In this document: positions 31,515 through 40,410 of the stretch, piece by piece
Numbering within the stretch: position 1 is the first letter of the stretch
Layout of the letters: every line of letters starts with the position of its first letter
Assembly (NCBI GenBank): GCA_902784785.1
Contig: CACZWF010000010.1
Coordinates: 1-64,000 of the forward strand
DNA from: an uncultured Bacteroidia bacterium
GTDB lineage: Bacteria > Bacteroidota > Bacteroidia > Bacteroidales > UBA932
Length of the DNA: 64,000 nt
Direction of reading: 5' to 3'
The notes under the pieces: generated by a model
Database searches by the model: none
Told to the model about the DNA's origin: nothing
What the model saw: only the letters and a program-made list of their open reading frames with translations
Position numbers and translations under genes: made by a program

Positions 31515-33357
31515 CGCAAAGTCTCCTTCAAAATTTGTTCAGATTCCGCGCGGAGCACCTTGATGTGCTCTTGAACGGCCGTCCAATCAATCGAGGGTAG
31601 CGTTCCTTCTTCCAGACAAGCCTCCAAGCCCAGCCGTTCGGCCAGGTCGTACATCCTTTCGTTCTGGGAAGCGGGGTCTACGTCGGAAAAACGCTTGAGC
31701 ACACAGACATTGCGGGAGAGATTGGCCGACAAGGCGAAGCCGTGGAACGAATCCGTCACCACCCACGCCGCACCGGCCAACAAGGCGACAAATTCGCGGG
31801 GTCCGGCATCTGGGACTACGGTGCCGACGGCGGGATGGGGATTCTCCCCGGCCGGAAGACTTACTATCCGCTCCAGACCGCATTGACGGGCGATTTCAAT
31901 CACCCTTTCCTCGTGTCCGGGACGTAGCAGATAGCAGAAAAGATAGGGCTGGTCCGTCGCATCCGATCCCGCGTGCGAGCCCAAATTCGAACCCCTGGAG
32001 CCAGCCGCAAAGGCCCGCCAGGCCTGGGGGGTAAGCAAGAAGGTCGGGTCCAGCACACAGGAAATATCGTTGCGCCCGGTCAAAGCCGATACGGCTTGCA
32101 CGCCCGCCTTCTCCCGCAGGGAGATGGGGCCGAAGCCGGACAGATAGGCCCGCATTCTTGCTGTCAACTCCGGCGGAACCGAGCCGTTGCCCGTGCTGGT
32201 CGCAAAGGCCGCTTTCTTCCCCTCGGGGGCATAAGCCAGAAATTCAAAAGGACGGAAATGGTCGCGGACATTCCACAATTGGTCGCTGCCGCACAAGAAA
32301 AGGTGCACTTTACGGGACAGCGAACGAAGCCCCAGCGGGCCGACAATCATACGGGAAGGCAACTGTTCGCGGACGAAAGCGCGGATGGCGGCCGTCTTCT
32401 CCGGCCAGGGGTCGGGCCCGTATTTCCAAAAACGACGGATGCCCAGCAGCCGATGCAGGTTCTCCCGAAGCGCCTTAAGGGTAAAAGGATATTCAAAACG
32501 GCGGAGCAAAATCGGGTCGACACCCTCCCGACGCAACGCCCGAGCCAAGGCATAGGCCTGCAGATTGGTCCCGTAATTGGGGGTGCCGAACCAGGTGATC
32601 AATGCCACTTGCGAGCGTCCTGTGGGGGCGCATAAGCCATCCCTGATACCTCGGGCAATGGCCTTCCATTTGGCCCAACGATTCTTTTCGCCCAGCAGAA
32701 TACGGGGAATGCGGCTGAAAATCCAGCGACGGACAAACATTTTCCGCAAAGAGTCCGCATAAGAGCCGTAGCGACGAATGGTCAGAATATGGTTGCGATA
32801 GATGCCGTACAGGCGCTCGGGAGCATAATCATAGATATGGAACGCGCCTTTTTTGCGCCGGCCTCCGAATTGCTGCCAGAGCATCCCCGCCCCCACGCGG
32901 AAAGAAGGAATGCCCAAAGATTTGGCCCGAAGGACGAAATCCACATCCACCGCATCCACGGAGAACTCCTCCCGCCAGCCCCCGATTTCTTCCAATAAAG
33001 GCAAAGCAATCAACATTCCCGAGGTAATCAGAAAGTCCGTCGGCTCGTAAAGCGGCGAGGCTGCGACAGGGCCATTCGCGTCCGCCTGTTCCTTGGGACT
33101 CACGCGCGGACCGTAAAGTCCGACGGGACCCTCCAAAGCGGCCTTGAGATAGGCCGGGAAATCCTCCCATTCGGAATCCTGGTCCATCGTCAGCAAATAG
33201 TCGTATCCCCGGCCTCAACCAGCCGTTCGCCCGTAAAGTCGAAGGGAGAATTTTTCCATAAATAAATCTGGTCCACCGCGTCTCTGTAGCGTTCCAAGCG
33301 ACTGCGCAAAGCCTCCACATCGGGCTTGTAAGCGACAACGACGGCCAAGATTTTCAT
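31511..33357 (-). pseudogene. glycosyltransferase 2 / polysaccharide pyruvyltransferase fusion, interrupted by a single-base frameshift
   Basis: The true start is MKILAVVVAYKP at 33357, overlapping the flippase stop by 4 bases. The first frame gives the GT2 N-terminus (VDQIYLWKNSP, ERLVEAG) and then reads DTTIC-stop. The continuation YDYLLTMDQDSEW is one base out of phase and runs on from there to 31511. Adding one C to the CCCC at 33207-33210 (GGGG on the coding strand) restores one frame of about 615 codons. Domains would be GT2 (about 1-230), a short linker, and a PS_pyruv_trans domain (about 255-590) with NYGTNLQAYALARAL, CGSDQLWN and TDSFHGFALS. This domain order would let one polypeptide add and pyruvylate a sugar. 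As drawn the gene is broken; sequencing error and phase variation are both possible. Confidence 0.8.
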
Positions 33358-34886
33358 TTTCTTACAAACTTGGAACGAACATAATTCTTCTCCCCCGGGG
33401 TCAGACCGCCCACCCAGACTCCCAGTCCGGTGGAAAGCACCCCGGCCAGGGCGACCAGCAAGAAACGCCAGGCATACGGCGGCAGCCAAAGCATCAACGC
33501 GCCCGCCACCAGCGCCGACGGAAGCACAGCGCTGACTATCGGGACGATGGAATCCCGCAGGAATTTGCGGATGGGGAAACCCGTATCACGCCGGGCAATC
33601 AGCAGCAACACGACATCCTTGAGCAGATACACGGAGATAAAGACGATATAGGCCGTCCACACCGGCATCCCAACCCGGTACAACACCCAGGTCAAAGGGA
33701 AGACCAGCACCGTAACGGCACTGACCGTCAGATAAAAACGACGGATTTTCCCGTGCGCCTGCTCCAAGGTCACCAATGTGTTGGGGGTGAAGTCCACCAG
33801 GAAGCACAACAAGGTCAGCCGGGTGAACAGCGACGCCTCGGGCGGAAGTTCCGTTCCCAGCCACAGGCGGAGAATGGCGGGCGCGTCGGTCAGGAAAGGC
33901 AGCGTCAGCACCCACAAAATCCAGAAATAGTACTTGGCCCCTTTACAGACCAGTTCAAACGAGTAATCCTTGCTGCCGCCGACATACGATTTCACCAAAG
34001 GCGGATTGATGGCGACGGCGATATTGGTGGCGAACTGACGCACCACCTGCTCCACTTTGTCGGCGATGCCGCGCGCCGCGTTGACGGACACCCCGAAAAA
34101 GACATTCATCAACTGGTTGACACCCTGCGTGCTGAGCATATAGGTGCCCGAACCCAGGAAATTCCAGCCGGCGAAAGCCCCCATTTCCTTCATAACCGCC
34201 CCCTCGCAACGGAAAGGCAGGCGGGATTCCGGGAAACGGACCGCCGCATAAAGCACATAGGCCGAGCGGGTAAGCACCCCCACCGCCAGCAACAGCCAGA
34301 CGTAGAGAACGAGGCGGTCGGAAACAGAATACGCAATCAACAGAGCCACACCCAATTTGAGAACGGCCTCCAAAATACCCAGATACGCATAGGCATCCAT
34401 CCGTTCGTGGGCTGTAATCAGCGCCAGATAAGGCGTGGTCAGCAACTGGACGATCAACAACAAGGCAGAAGCGTGCAACACGACGGCAGCCGCTCCCATC
34501 CGGCCGGGCGGAATCAACATTTTCGTATGCAGATACCACAGTCCCACACTTTCCACCAACGCCAAAATCAAGAGACAGAACAAGCCCATAATGGCCAGGC
34601 TGGTCCCAAACACCGCCTTCAGACGCGCTTCGTTCCCCTCTCCCAGCGCCACCATCAGATAACGGCTGATGGCATTGGAAACCGTCGTCATCACCAACAT
34701 CGACATTGTGACGACACCGCCGACCGCACTGAAGATACCATAGTCGCTGATACCCAGCGAACGCAGTACGATCCGATAGGTAAACAGCCCGATAAGCAGC
34801 AGCACCAGCATCCGCGCATACAGGAAAAGCGTATTGCGGGCAATACGACGGCTTTTCTCGGATATGACGGGCTCGGGCGCGGACAT
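33354..34886 (-). CDS. MATE/MOP-superfamily polysaccharide flippase (Wzx-like)
   Basis: A 510-residue multi-span membrane protein. The start MSAPEPVISEKSRRIARNTL at 34886 precedes the first span (LFLYARMLVLLLIGLFTYRIVLRSLG). About 12-14 hydrophobic segments follow the MOP pattern. SVNAARGIADKVEQVVRQFATNI and NPPLVKSYVGGSKDYSF are typical of Bacteroidetes lipopolysaccharide-flippase relatives. It probably flips lipid-linked oligosaccharides made by the neighbouring glycosyltransferases. Its ATG shares one base with the upstream GT2 stop, and its stop overlaps the next ATG by 4 bases. Confidence 0.9.
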   Translation of the reverse strand: MSAPEPVISEKSRRIARNTLFLYARMLVLLLIGLFTYRIVLRSLGISDYGIFSAVGGVVTMSMLVMTTVSNAISRYLMVALGEGNEARLKAVFGTSLAIMGLFCLLILALVESVGLWYLHTKMLIPPGRMGAAAVVLHASALLLIVQLLTTPYLALITAHERMDAYAYLGILEAVLKLGVALLIAYSVSDRLVLYVWLLLAVGVLTRSAYVLYAAVRFPESRLPFRCEGAVMKEMGAFAGWNFLGSGTYMLSTQGVNQLMNVFFGVSVNAARGIADKVEQVVRQFATNIAVAINPPLVKSYVGGSKDYSFELVCKGAKYYFWILWVLTLPFLTDAPAILRLWLGTELPPEASLFTRLTLLCFLVDFTPNTLVTLEQAHGKIRRFYLTVSAVTVLVFPLTWVLYRVGMPVWTAYIVFISVYLLKDVVLLLIARRDTGFPIRKFLRDSIVPIVSAVLPSALVAGALMLWLPPYAWRFLLVALAGVLSTGLGVWVGGLTPGEKNYVRSKFVRK

Positions 34887-35839
34887 CACTTCAGACGGGA
34901 ATAATATTTCAGGAAAATTTCTTTCGGGGTTTTCGTCGTGAATATGCTGGCCAGGTTGTGGGCATAGACCGTCCGCTTGACACGAAGCCCTTTCTTGGAA
35001 TCGAACAGACAACGGATGGCGGCCCAGCAGAATTTGCAGAACTCCGCCCACCATACGATGCAGCCGAGGATGAAATAATACAGGCCGCAACCGTGGCTGT
35101 GGAACATCAGAAAACCCCGCATCCCCGCCGGCTTGGTGGCCGTGATGACCTTGCGGGCCGTCTTATGATGGTAATGAATCACCAACGCATCCACATCCAC
35201 ATAGACGCCGTAGCCTTTCTTGCGGGCCAGGGTGGAGAGGGCGATGTCCTCCGGGGTGAAGAAATAGCGCTCGTCAAACCAGCCCAACTCTTCGAACACA
35301 TCCCGCCGGATCAAGAAACAGGCTCCGTTGATATCGGTGGTCCGGAAAATGGAATTGACCACCGGTTTCTTGCCCTGGGTATCGTCTTCCTGGGGTTTGC
35401 CATCGAGATGATAGCGTTCCAGAATGTATTTCCAGGCTGTCTGCTTCGGCCGTCCGCAGGTCTGGACCTCCCCGCTGGGAAAATCGATTTTCGGGGAAAG
35501 GATGGCCGCATCCTCCGGCAACTTGGCAAAATTTTTGACCAGATAATCGATAGAAGGCATAAAAATGCGGGTGTCGTCGTTGATGCACAGCACCAACTCG
35601 CCCGTCACCTGCCGCAAAGCCAGATTGTTGTTTTCCGCAAAGCCCCGGACCTCGTCGCTCAACACCCAATGGACATCCGGGAATCGGGCCTGCAGTTTCG
35701 CCAACTCCTCTTTATCAAACAAATACGCCACTACCCAAATATCATACGACACAGAGGTATAGCGCTGAATACTCTCCAGACAAGGCTCCAAGTTGTCCGG
35801 ACGATTCATACACACAATAACGATACTTACCTGAGGCAT
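34886..35839 (-). CDS. family 2 glycosyltransferase
   Basis: A 317-residue GT-A protein. I start it at ATG 35839 (MPQVSIVIVCMNRPDNL); an in-frame TTG lies 6 bases upstream. Signatures: VRGFAENNNLALRQ, LVLCINDDTRIF (DD metal site), ILSPKIDFPSGEVQTCGRP, TTDINGACFLIRRDVFEELG, FDERYFFTPEDIALSTLARKKG. A hydrophobic C-terminal stretch (GLYYFILGCIVWWAEFCKFCW) suggests membrane association. It is separated by 26 bases from the upstream GT4, the only real gap in the operon between mreB and the last GT2. Confidence 0.88.
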   Translation of the reverse strand: MPQVSIVIVCMNRPDNLEPCLESIQRYTSVSYDIWVVAYLFDKEELAKLQARFPDVHWVLSDEVRGFAENNNLALRQVTGELVLCINDDTRIFMPSIDYLVKNFAKLPEDAAILSPKIDFPSGEVQTCGRPKQTAWKYILERYHLDGKPQEDDTQGKKPVVNSIFRTTDINGACFLIRRDVFEELGWFDERYFFTPEDIALSTLARKKGYGVYVDVDALVIHYHHKTARKVITATKPAGMRGFLMFHSHGCGLYYFILGCIVWWAEFCKFCWAAIRCLFDSKKGLRVKRTVYAHNLASIFTTKTPKEIFLKYYSRLK

Positions 35840-35865
35840 ACGCAACTTTCAATCTGCTAAGTTAG

Positions 35866-37017
35866 TCATTTTCCCACAATATCTCGAATATATGCCTCAT
35901 AGAGAGCAACGGAACGCTCCCAGGTGAAACGGTCGGCAACGCGTTCATAAGCCAGGTCGGCATGGTGTTTCAGCATTTCCTGTACCCGGGTGTCATCTTC
36001 GGGAGAAACGCCGGGAAACACAAAACGGAAGGCGTGCTCAAGGGAAGAAAGGCTTTCCGGCTGAATCCAAATGGCATCATCCCCCAGAGCTTCCCGGTTG
36101 GAAGGAATGTCGGAGGCCAGCACGGGAATGCGGTGGGCCGCCGCTTCCAGCAAAGCGATGGAAAGGCCTTCAATGGAGGAGGGCAGGCAGAAAAGATGGG
36201 TCTGACGCAACAATTCCTCTTTTTGTTCGCCGAATACTTCGCCCACATAGTCCACGCCCTCGCAGGAATCCACCAGTTTTTGAATTTTCCGCCCGTAGGC
36301 GCCGGACGCATCCATCGAACCGGCTATCAGCAACCGCGCCTGCACGCCCCTTTCCACCCGGATACGGGCAAAGGCCCGGATGAGCAGGTCCACATTCTTT
36401 TCCGGGGAAATACGCCCCATATACAGCAGGGTATAGGGCATTTTCTCACTCACTGGAGCGCTTTCGTCGCGCTCCGCTTCCGTGACAGTATCCGCCGGGA
36501 AATCCACCGCGCTGGGAATGGTCACCGCCTTGCCCGCGCAACCGTAATGCCGGACATACCAGTCCGTCTGTTCCTGACTGCACAGGACGACATGCTTGTG
36601 CCGACGGGCCGCCCATCCTTCGCAAAGCCGTAAGATACCGCACTGAAGCACATTGTACTTGCTTCTTTTCCACTCGAAACCGTGTCCCATCAAGAGGGTA
36701 TTCACCCCTTTTTTCTCCGCCAGGAAACCCCAGACGGCACTGGGCCACACATTGTAATGAATCAGGTCACAGCCCTCGGCCAAGGCCCGACGGGTCGCCC
36801 GATACGAAGCCCAGATCTTGCGAAGATATTTATTCTTCGGGGCTTTCAGATAAAGAATACGAACATTTTCATAGAAACGAACCCCGTCTTCGTCGCTTTC
36901 ACAGCAGACCGTGACATCATGTCCCTTGGCCGCCAGCGCCACCGGAAGATGGAGCATCCAGTTTTCGATGCCTCCCACGGAAAAGATATCCCGGCCTCCT
37001 ATGAAGAAAATTTTCAT
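35866..37017 (-). CDS. family 4 glycosyltransferase
   Basis: A 383-residue GT-B enzyme. Start MKIFFIGGRDIFSVGGIENWM contains the usual Gly-rich acceptor loop (GGIE). The C-terminal donor half has LYMGRISPEKNVDLLIRAF, VDYVGEVFGEQKEELL, and the E-x7-E signature in SSIEGLSIALLEAAAHRIPV. It is a retaining transferase using a nucleotide sugar; the sugar is not predictable. Its ATG overlaps the radical SAM stop by 4 bases. Confidence 0.9.
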   Translation of the reverse strand: MKIFFIGGRDIFSVGGIENWMLHLPVALAAKGHDVTVCCESDEDGVRFYENVRILYLKAPKNKYLRKIWASYRATRRALAEGCDLIHYNVWPSAVWGFLAEKKGVNTLLMGHGFEWKRSKYNVLQCGILRLCEGWAARRHKHVVLCSQEQTDWYVRHYGCAGKAVTIPSAVDFPADTVTEAERDESAPVSEKMPYTLLYMGRISPEKNVDLLIRAFARIRVERGVQARLLIAGSMDASGAYGRKIQKLVDSCEGVDYVGEVFGEQKEELLRQTHLFCLPSSIEGLSIALLEAAAHRIPVLASDIPSNREALGDDAIWIQPESLSSLEHAFRFVFPGVSPEDDTRVQEMLKHHADLAYERVADRFTWERSVALYEAYIRDIVGK

Positions 37018-37961
37018 ATCCACCTCCTGAGTATCCACCCTCCCACTTTCAACGGATGACTCTTGATAGCGGGCGAAGCCGTCCCCATCATCCAGCACTG
37101 CCGCTGACAAGCCGCCACGGCCGAACGGACCTCGCGGGCACGGGGGCTGTTCCAGATTTCCTCAAAAGAGGATGCTTCGGCCAGATTGCCCATCACCATC
37201 GCCTCCGCCATGCCATTGCAGGGCAAGACATTAGCGTAGGGATCAACAAAAAAGTTGCTGCTACCGGCCCGGCAGGGAAGCGGACGAGGCTGCCCCAGCA
37301 CATAGCCCTTCAAGCCGTTGTTGAAATAAGCCCGCGCCCAGGACTTGGGACTGTTTTCGGCCAACATACACCCCACCAGTTCGTCCAATGCCGCAGCCAC
37401 GCCGGTCCGATCCTCCAGCACATTGTCCTGTTTATGGAAATAGAATGAATTGTGGGCCGCCGCCGTCGCAAATTCCAGGCCCTTTTCCCGGGCCAGCCGA
37501 TAGAGCGGCAGCAAATCCTGATGATTGGTTCCCGAAAGCGTGATAGCCACACCTACATCCTTGCAGCCCAGTTCCTGCAACTGACGCAGGGTCTCCATCC
37601 CCCGTTCAAAACCGCCCGGAACGCCCCGCAAGGCATCATTGGCTGCCTGCAAACCCTCCAGACTGATACGGAATCCCGCTTCAGGGAAACGGCGGGCCAT
37701 CGCCACGATGCGCTCCGTGTACCAGCCGTTGGTAGAGAACACGATACGGCGGCACTTGGGAACAAGGATGCGAACAATCTCCTCCAAATCCTCCCGTTCG
37801 AAAGGCTCTCCGCCCGTGATATTGACGGCATTCATCCGCGGCAGTTTCTCCAGCACGGACGGCGCGAACTCTTCCGAAGGTACGGACGGATGCTGCCAGA
37901 TGGAGCACATCTTGCAGTGGAAAGGACAACGCCAGGTAACTATGACACACCCATCCATCAT
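37014..37961 (-). CDS. radical SAM/SPASM-like protein in the glycan operon
   Basis: A 315-residue protein. The radical SAM cluster motif CPFHCKMC (C-x3-C-x2-C) is near residue 12, followed by VNITGGEPFEREDL (GGEP, SAM binding) and FSTNGWYTERI. The C-terminal region has cysteines in a SPASM-like arrangement: CRAGSSNFFVDPYANVLPCNGM and CQRQCWMM. Such enzymes modify peptides or sugars. Located between two GT4 genes with 4-base overlaps on both sides, it most likely performs a radical modification of a sugar precursor or a small polypeptide linked to the glycan. The substrate is unknown. Two adjacent ATGs are possible (37961, 37958). Confidence 0.88.
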   Translation of the reverse strand: MMDGCVIVTWRCPFHCKMCSIWQHPSVPSEEFAPSVLEKLPRMNAVNITGGEPFEREDLEEIVRILVPKCRRIVFSTNGWYTERIVAMARRFPEAGFRISLEGLQAANDALRGVPGGFERGMETLRQLQELGCKDVGVAITLSGTNHQDLLPLYRLAREKGLEFATAAAHNSFYFHKQDNVLEDRTGVAAALDELVGCMLAENSPKSWARAYFNNGLKGYVLGQPRPLPCRAGSSNFFVDPYANVLPCNGMAEAMVMGNLAEASSFEEIWNSPRAREVRSAVAACQRQCWMMGTASPAIKSHPLKVGGWILRRWI

Positions 37962-38959
37962 AGGCTTCGATACAATTCAACCAATTTGCGGGCCGTGTCT
38001 TCCAAGCCATAGCCCAACTTGAGCAAAGCCTCCCGCGAAGAACGGACGCCGGAGCCGTCGGCTTCTTCTGAAAGCGGCTCGGAACCTCCGACTACACCGG
38101 TCATCACCTCCCAGGCCTTTTGTGCCAGGGCATTCGCATCAAAACTTGGAATCACGTGACAGTCCGGACAGAATTTCGCCAGATACGGCAGGTCCCCCAC
38201 CGGCGTCGCCACCACCGGAGCATTGCACATCAGGCATTCCTTGACCGCATTGGGCGAGCCCTCGTAATCACTGGTCACCATAAACAAGTCGGCGGCATTG
38301 TACCAAAGGGGCATCCGTTCCGGATTCTCTTCCTGCAAAATCAAGGGCTCGACCGGACCGCCGAAACGCTCGCACAAGCAAATCAGCGCCTCATCAAAAC
38401 GGTCTCTCCGTTTCTGGGAATGCCTCTTGGCGGCACGACGGGGATTGACATCGATAAAAAGCACATAACGGTTCTCCGCGTCCAGTCCCAATTCCCGACG
38501 GCACTCTGTCTTATCCATCGGACGAAAGCATTCGGAAGAACAACCGTTGGGAATGACACAAACCTTTTTACCGCCCATAAATGCTTCTTCCCTCGACTTG
38601 AGGATGATGCGGCGGAAAAAAGGATAAAGCAGAAAGAAAGTACCTCTCCCCCATTCGTGGGAAGGACTGTTCTGATACGAAAGGACACATTTGGAAAAAA
38701 GCGGGGCCCCGGTCAGACAAAGCAGAATCCCCGTTATCGCATGATGGCAATGCAGCACATCATAACGATGGGTCAGCAAATGTCCCAACAAACGCAGCCA
38801 GGCCCACAGATAACGCCATAGGGCTCCCCGGCCATCCACATTGAACACCGCACAATCCACCCCCGCAGCCTGCAGCGACGCCACTTGCGAACGGACGAAA
38901 GCCCCGAACGCGGGCTGCTCGGCAGTCGGATAATTATTCGTAATGTGCAGTACTCTCAT
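37958..38959 (-). CDS. family 4 glycosyltransferase
   Basis: A 333-residue GT-B protein. N-terminal MRVLHITNNYPTAEQPAFGAFVRSQVASL is typical of capsule GT4s. IPNGCSSECFRP closes the acceptor domain. The donor domain has LFIDVNPRRAAKRHSQKRRDRFDEAL and the nucleotide-sugar site in SDYEGSPNAVKECLMCNAPVVATPVGDLPYL. Its ATG shares one base with the rodA stop (TGATG), directly joining the elongasome genes to the glycan genes. Confidence 0.88.
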   Translation of the reverse strand: MRVLHITNNYPTAEQPAFGAFVRSQVASLQAAGVDCAVFNVDGRGALWRYLWAWLRLLGHLLTHRYDVLHCHHAITGILLCLTGAPLFSKCVLSYQNSPSHEWGRGTFFLLYPFFRRIILKSREEAFMGGKKVCVIPNGCSSECFRPMDKTECRRELGLDAENRYVLFIDVNPRRAAKRHSQKRRDRFDEALICLCERFGGPVEPLILQEENPERMPLWYNAADLFMVTSDYEGSPNAVKECLMCNAPVVATPVGDLPYLAKFCPDCHVIPSFDANALAQKAWEVMTGVVGGSEPLSEEADGSGVRSSREALLKLGYGLEDTARKLVELYRSL

Positions 38960-40410
38960 CAGAAATATTTCTTTTCGTTACGAATCAATGCTACAAAGAT
39001 AAAAATCATTATGGAAAAAGACCAGAGCGACGAGCCGCCATAACTTAAAAACGGCAGCGGAATACCGATGACGGGCATCAGGCCAATGGTCATTCCGATA
39101 TTGACAATCAAATGCATAAACATAATCCCCGCTACGCAATAGCCATAGATGCGGGTAAACGTTTCTCGCGAACCCTCGGATAAAATCATGATGCGTCCGA
39201 TCAGGAACACATACAAAGCAATGGTCAGCAGACAGCCCATAAAGCCCCATTGCTCCCCGATGGTGCAGAAAATAAAGTCCGTGCTCTGCTCCGGCACGAA
39301 ACCGTAGGACGACTGTGTCCCCTGCAGCCAGCCCTTGCCCCAGAAACCGCCGGAACCGATGGCAATCATCGACTGGCGCACATTGTATCCGGCGCCCGCC
39401 GGGTCTTCCTTCATCCCCAGCAATACTTCTATACGAATCCGCTGGTGATCCTGCAGCACATTTTGAAACACCCAGGGCACCACCCGCGCGATAATCAGTC
39501 CGAGCACCAGCGCGAAGGCCACGAACATACGGAAAGAATTCTTTTCCTGCCAGGCCTTGATCAGGTAGCCGACAATCATCACCACCGCCGCGGCCAGCAA
39601 CATCCAGGAGGGACGCAGGAAGGCGAGGGCGCTTTCCGCCATCCACGTACGGTAAATCAGCGGATAGAAGGCCAGGAACAGGCCCACCGGCGTATAAATG
39701 CGGAAGAAGCGACGCATCGTCGCCCGTTCCGCGCAGACACAGGCCGCCGCCACCGCCATCGTCACCCACAGGGCCACATAAGGGGATAGCACCAGCGTCA
39801 GGATAAACACGACGATGATCATCAACAGCAGCAGAAGCAGCCAGCCGGAAAGCCCTTCCCGATACAGCATAAACAGGAAGGAAAGATAGACCAAGGCCGA
39901 ACCCGTCTCGTTTTCCGCCACGATGATCAGCATCGGGATAAGAATGATGGCGGCCGTTTGAATAAAATCCCGCCGATGCGCCAAACGGAAGTCATAGCGG
40001 CTCATCCGGTTGGCCAGCAGCAAGGCCGTCGTAATTTTGGACAACTCCGCCGGCTGGAAACTCACCGGACCCAGCACAAACCACGAATGGGAGCCCCGTG
40101 TGTTGGCCCCCAGGAAGATAACCGCCACCAACAGGACGAGCATCACGCCGTATAAAAGCGGCGAAAGCGTCTCCAGATTGCGCGGAGAGATGAAAAACAA
40201 AATGAAAACACCCAGTACAAACGAAGTTCCGATCCAGACCAACTGCTTCCCACTGCGCATGTCCCACGAGAAGATGGAGCGCACATTCTCCGGGTCATAT
40301 TCGGAGGCATAGATATTGAGCCAGCCGATAACCACGAGGAGCAGATACGCCCCGACCAGATACCAGTCGATGGTATTCAGGAAACTTCTTTGTGTGGCCT
40401 GCCCGGTCAT
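38959..40410 (-). CDS. rodA: SEDS peptidoglycan glycosyltransferase RodA
   Basis: A 483-residue SEDS protein with about ten spans. Signatures: GSHSWFVLGPVSFQPAELSKI, AENETGSALVYLSF, the extracellular segment GAGYNVRQSMIAIGSGGFWGKG, PEQSTDFIFCTIGEQWGF and GLMPVIGIPLPFLSYGGSS. It polymerises lipid II for lateral wall growth together with PBP2, whose gene lies just upstream with a 4-base overlap. It is longer than E. coli RodA, mainly through an additional cytoplasmic/hydrophobic region around residues 200-300, as in other Bacteroidetes. Confidence 0.95.
   Translation of the reverse strand: MTGQATQRSFLNTIDWYLVGAYLLLVVIGWLNIYASEYDPENVRSIFSWDMRSGKQLVWIGTSFVLGVFILFFISPRNLETLSPLLYGVMLVLLVAVIFLGANTRGSHSWFVLGPVSFQPAELSKITTALLLANRMSRYDFRLAHRRDFIQTAAIILIPMLIIVAENETGSALVYLSFLFMLYREGLSGWLLLLLLMIIVVFILTLVLSPYVALWVTMAVAAACVCAERATMRRFFRIYTPVGLFLAFYPLIYRTWMAESALAFLRPSWMLLAAAVVMIVGYLIKAWQEKNSFRMFVAFALVLGLIIARVVPWVFQNVLQDHQRIRIEVLLGMKEDPAGAGYNVRQSMIAIGSGGFWGKGWLQGTQSSYGFVPEQSTDFIFCTIGEQWGFMGCLLTIALYVFLIGRIMILSEGSRETFTRIYGYCVAGIMFMHLIVNIGMTIGLMPVIGIPLPFLSYGGSSLWSFSIMIFIFVALIRNEKKYF

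Noticed and set aside
33753..34904. 383-codon plus-strand frame antisense to the flippase
   Set aside because: Gln/His-rich translation typical of the reverse complement of a hydrophobic membrane protein.
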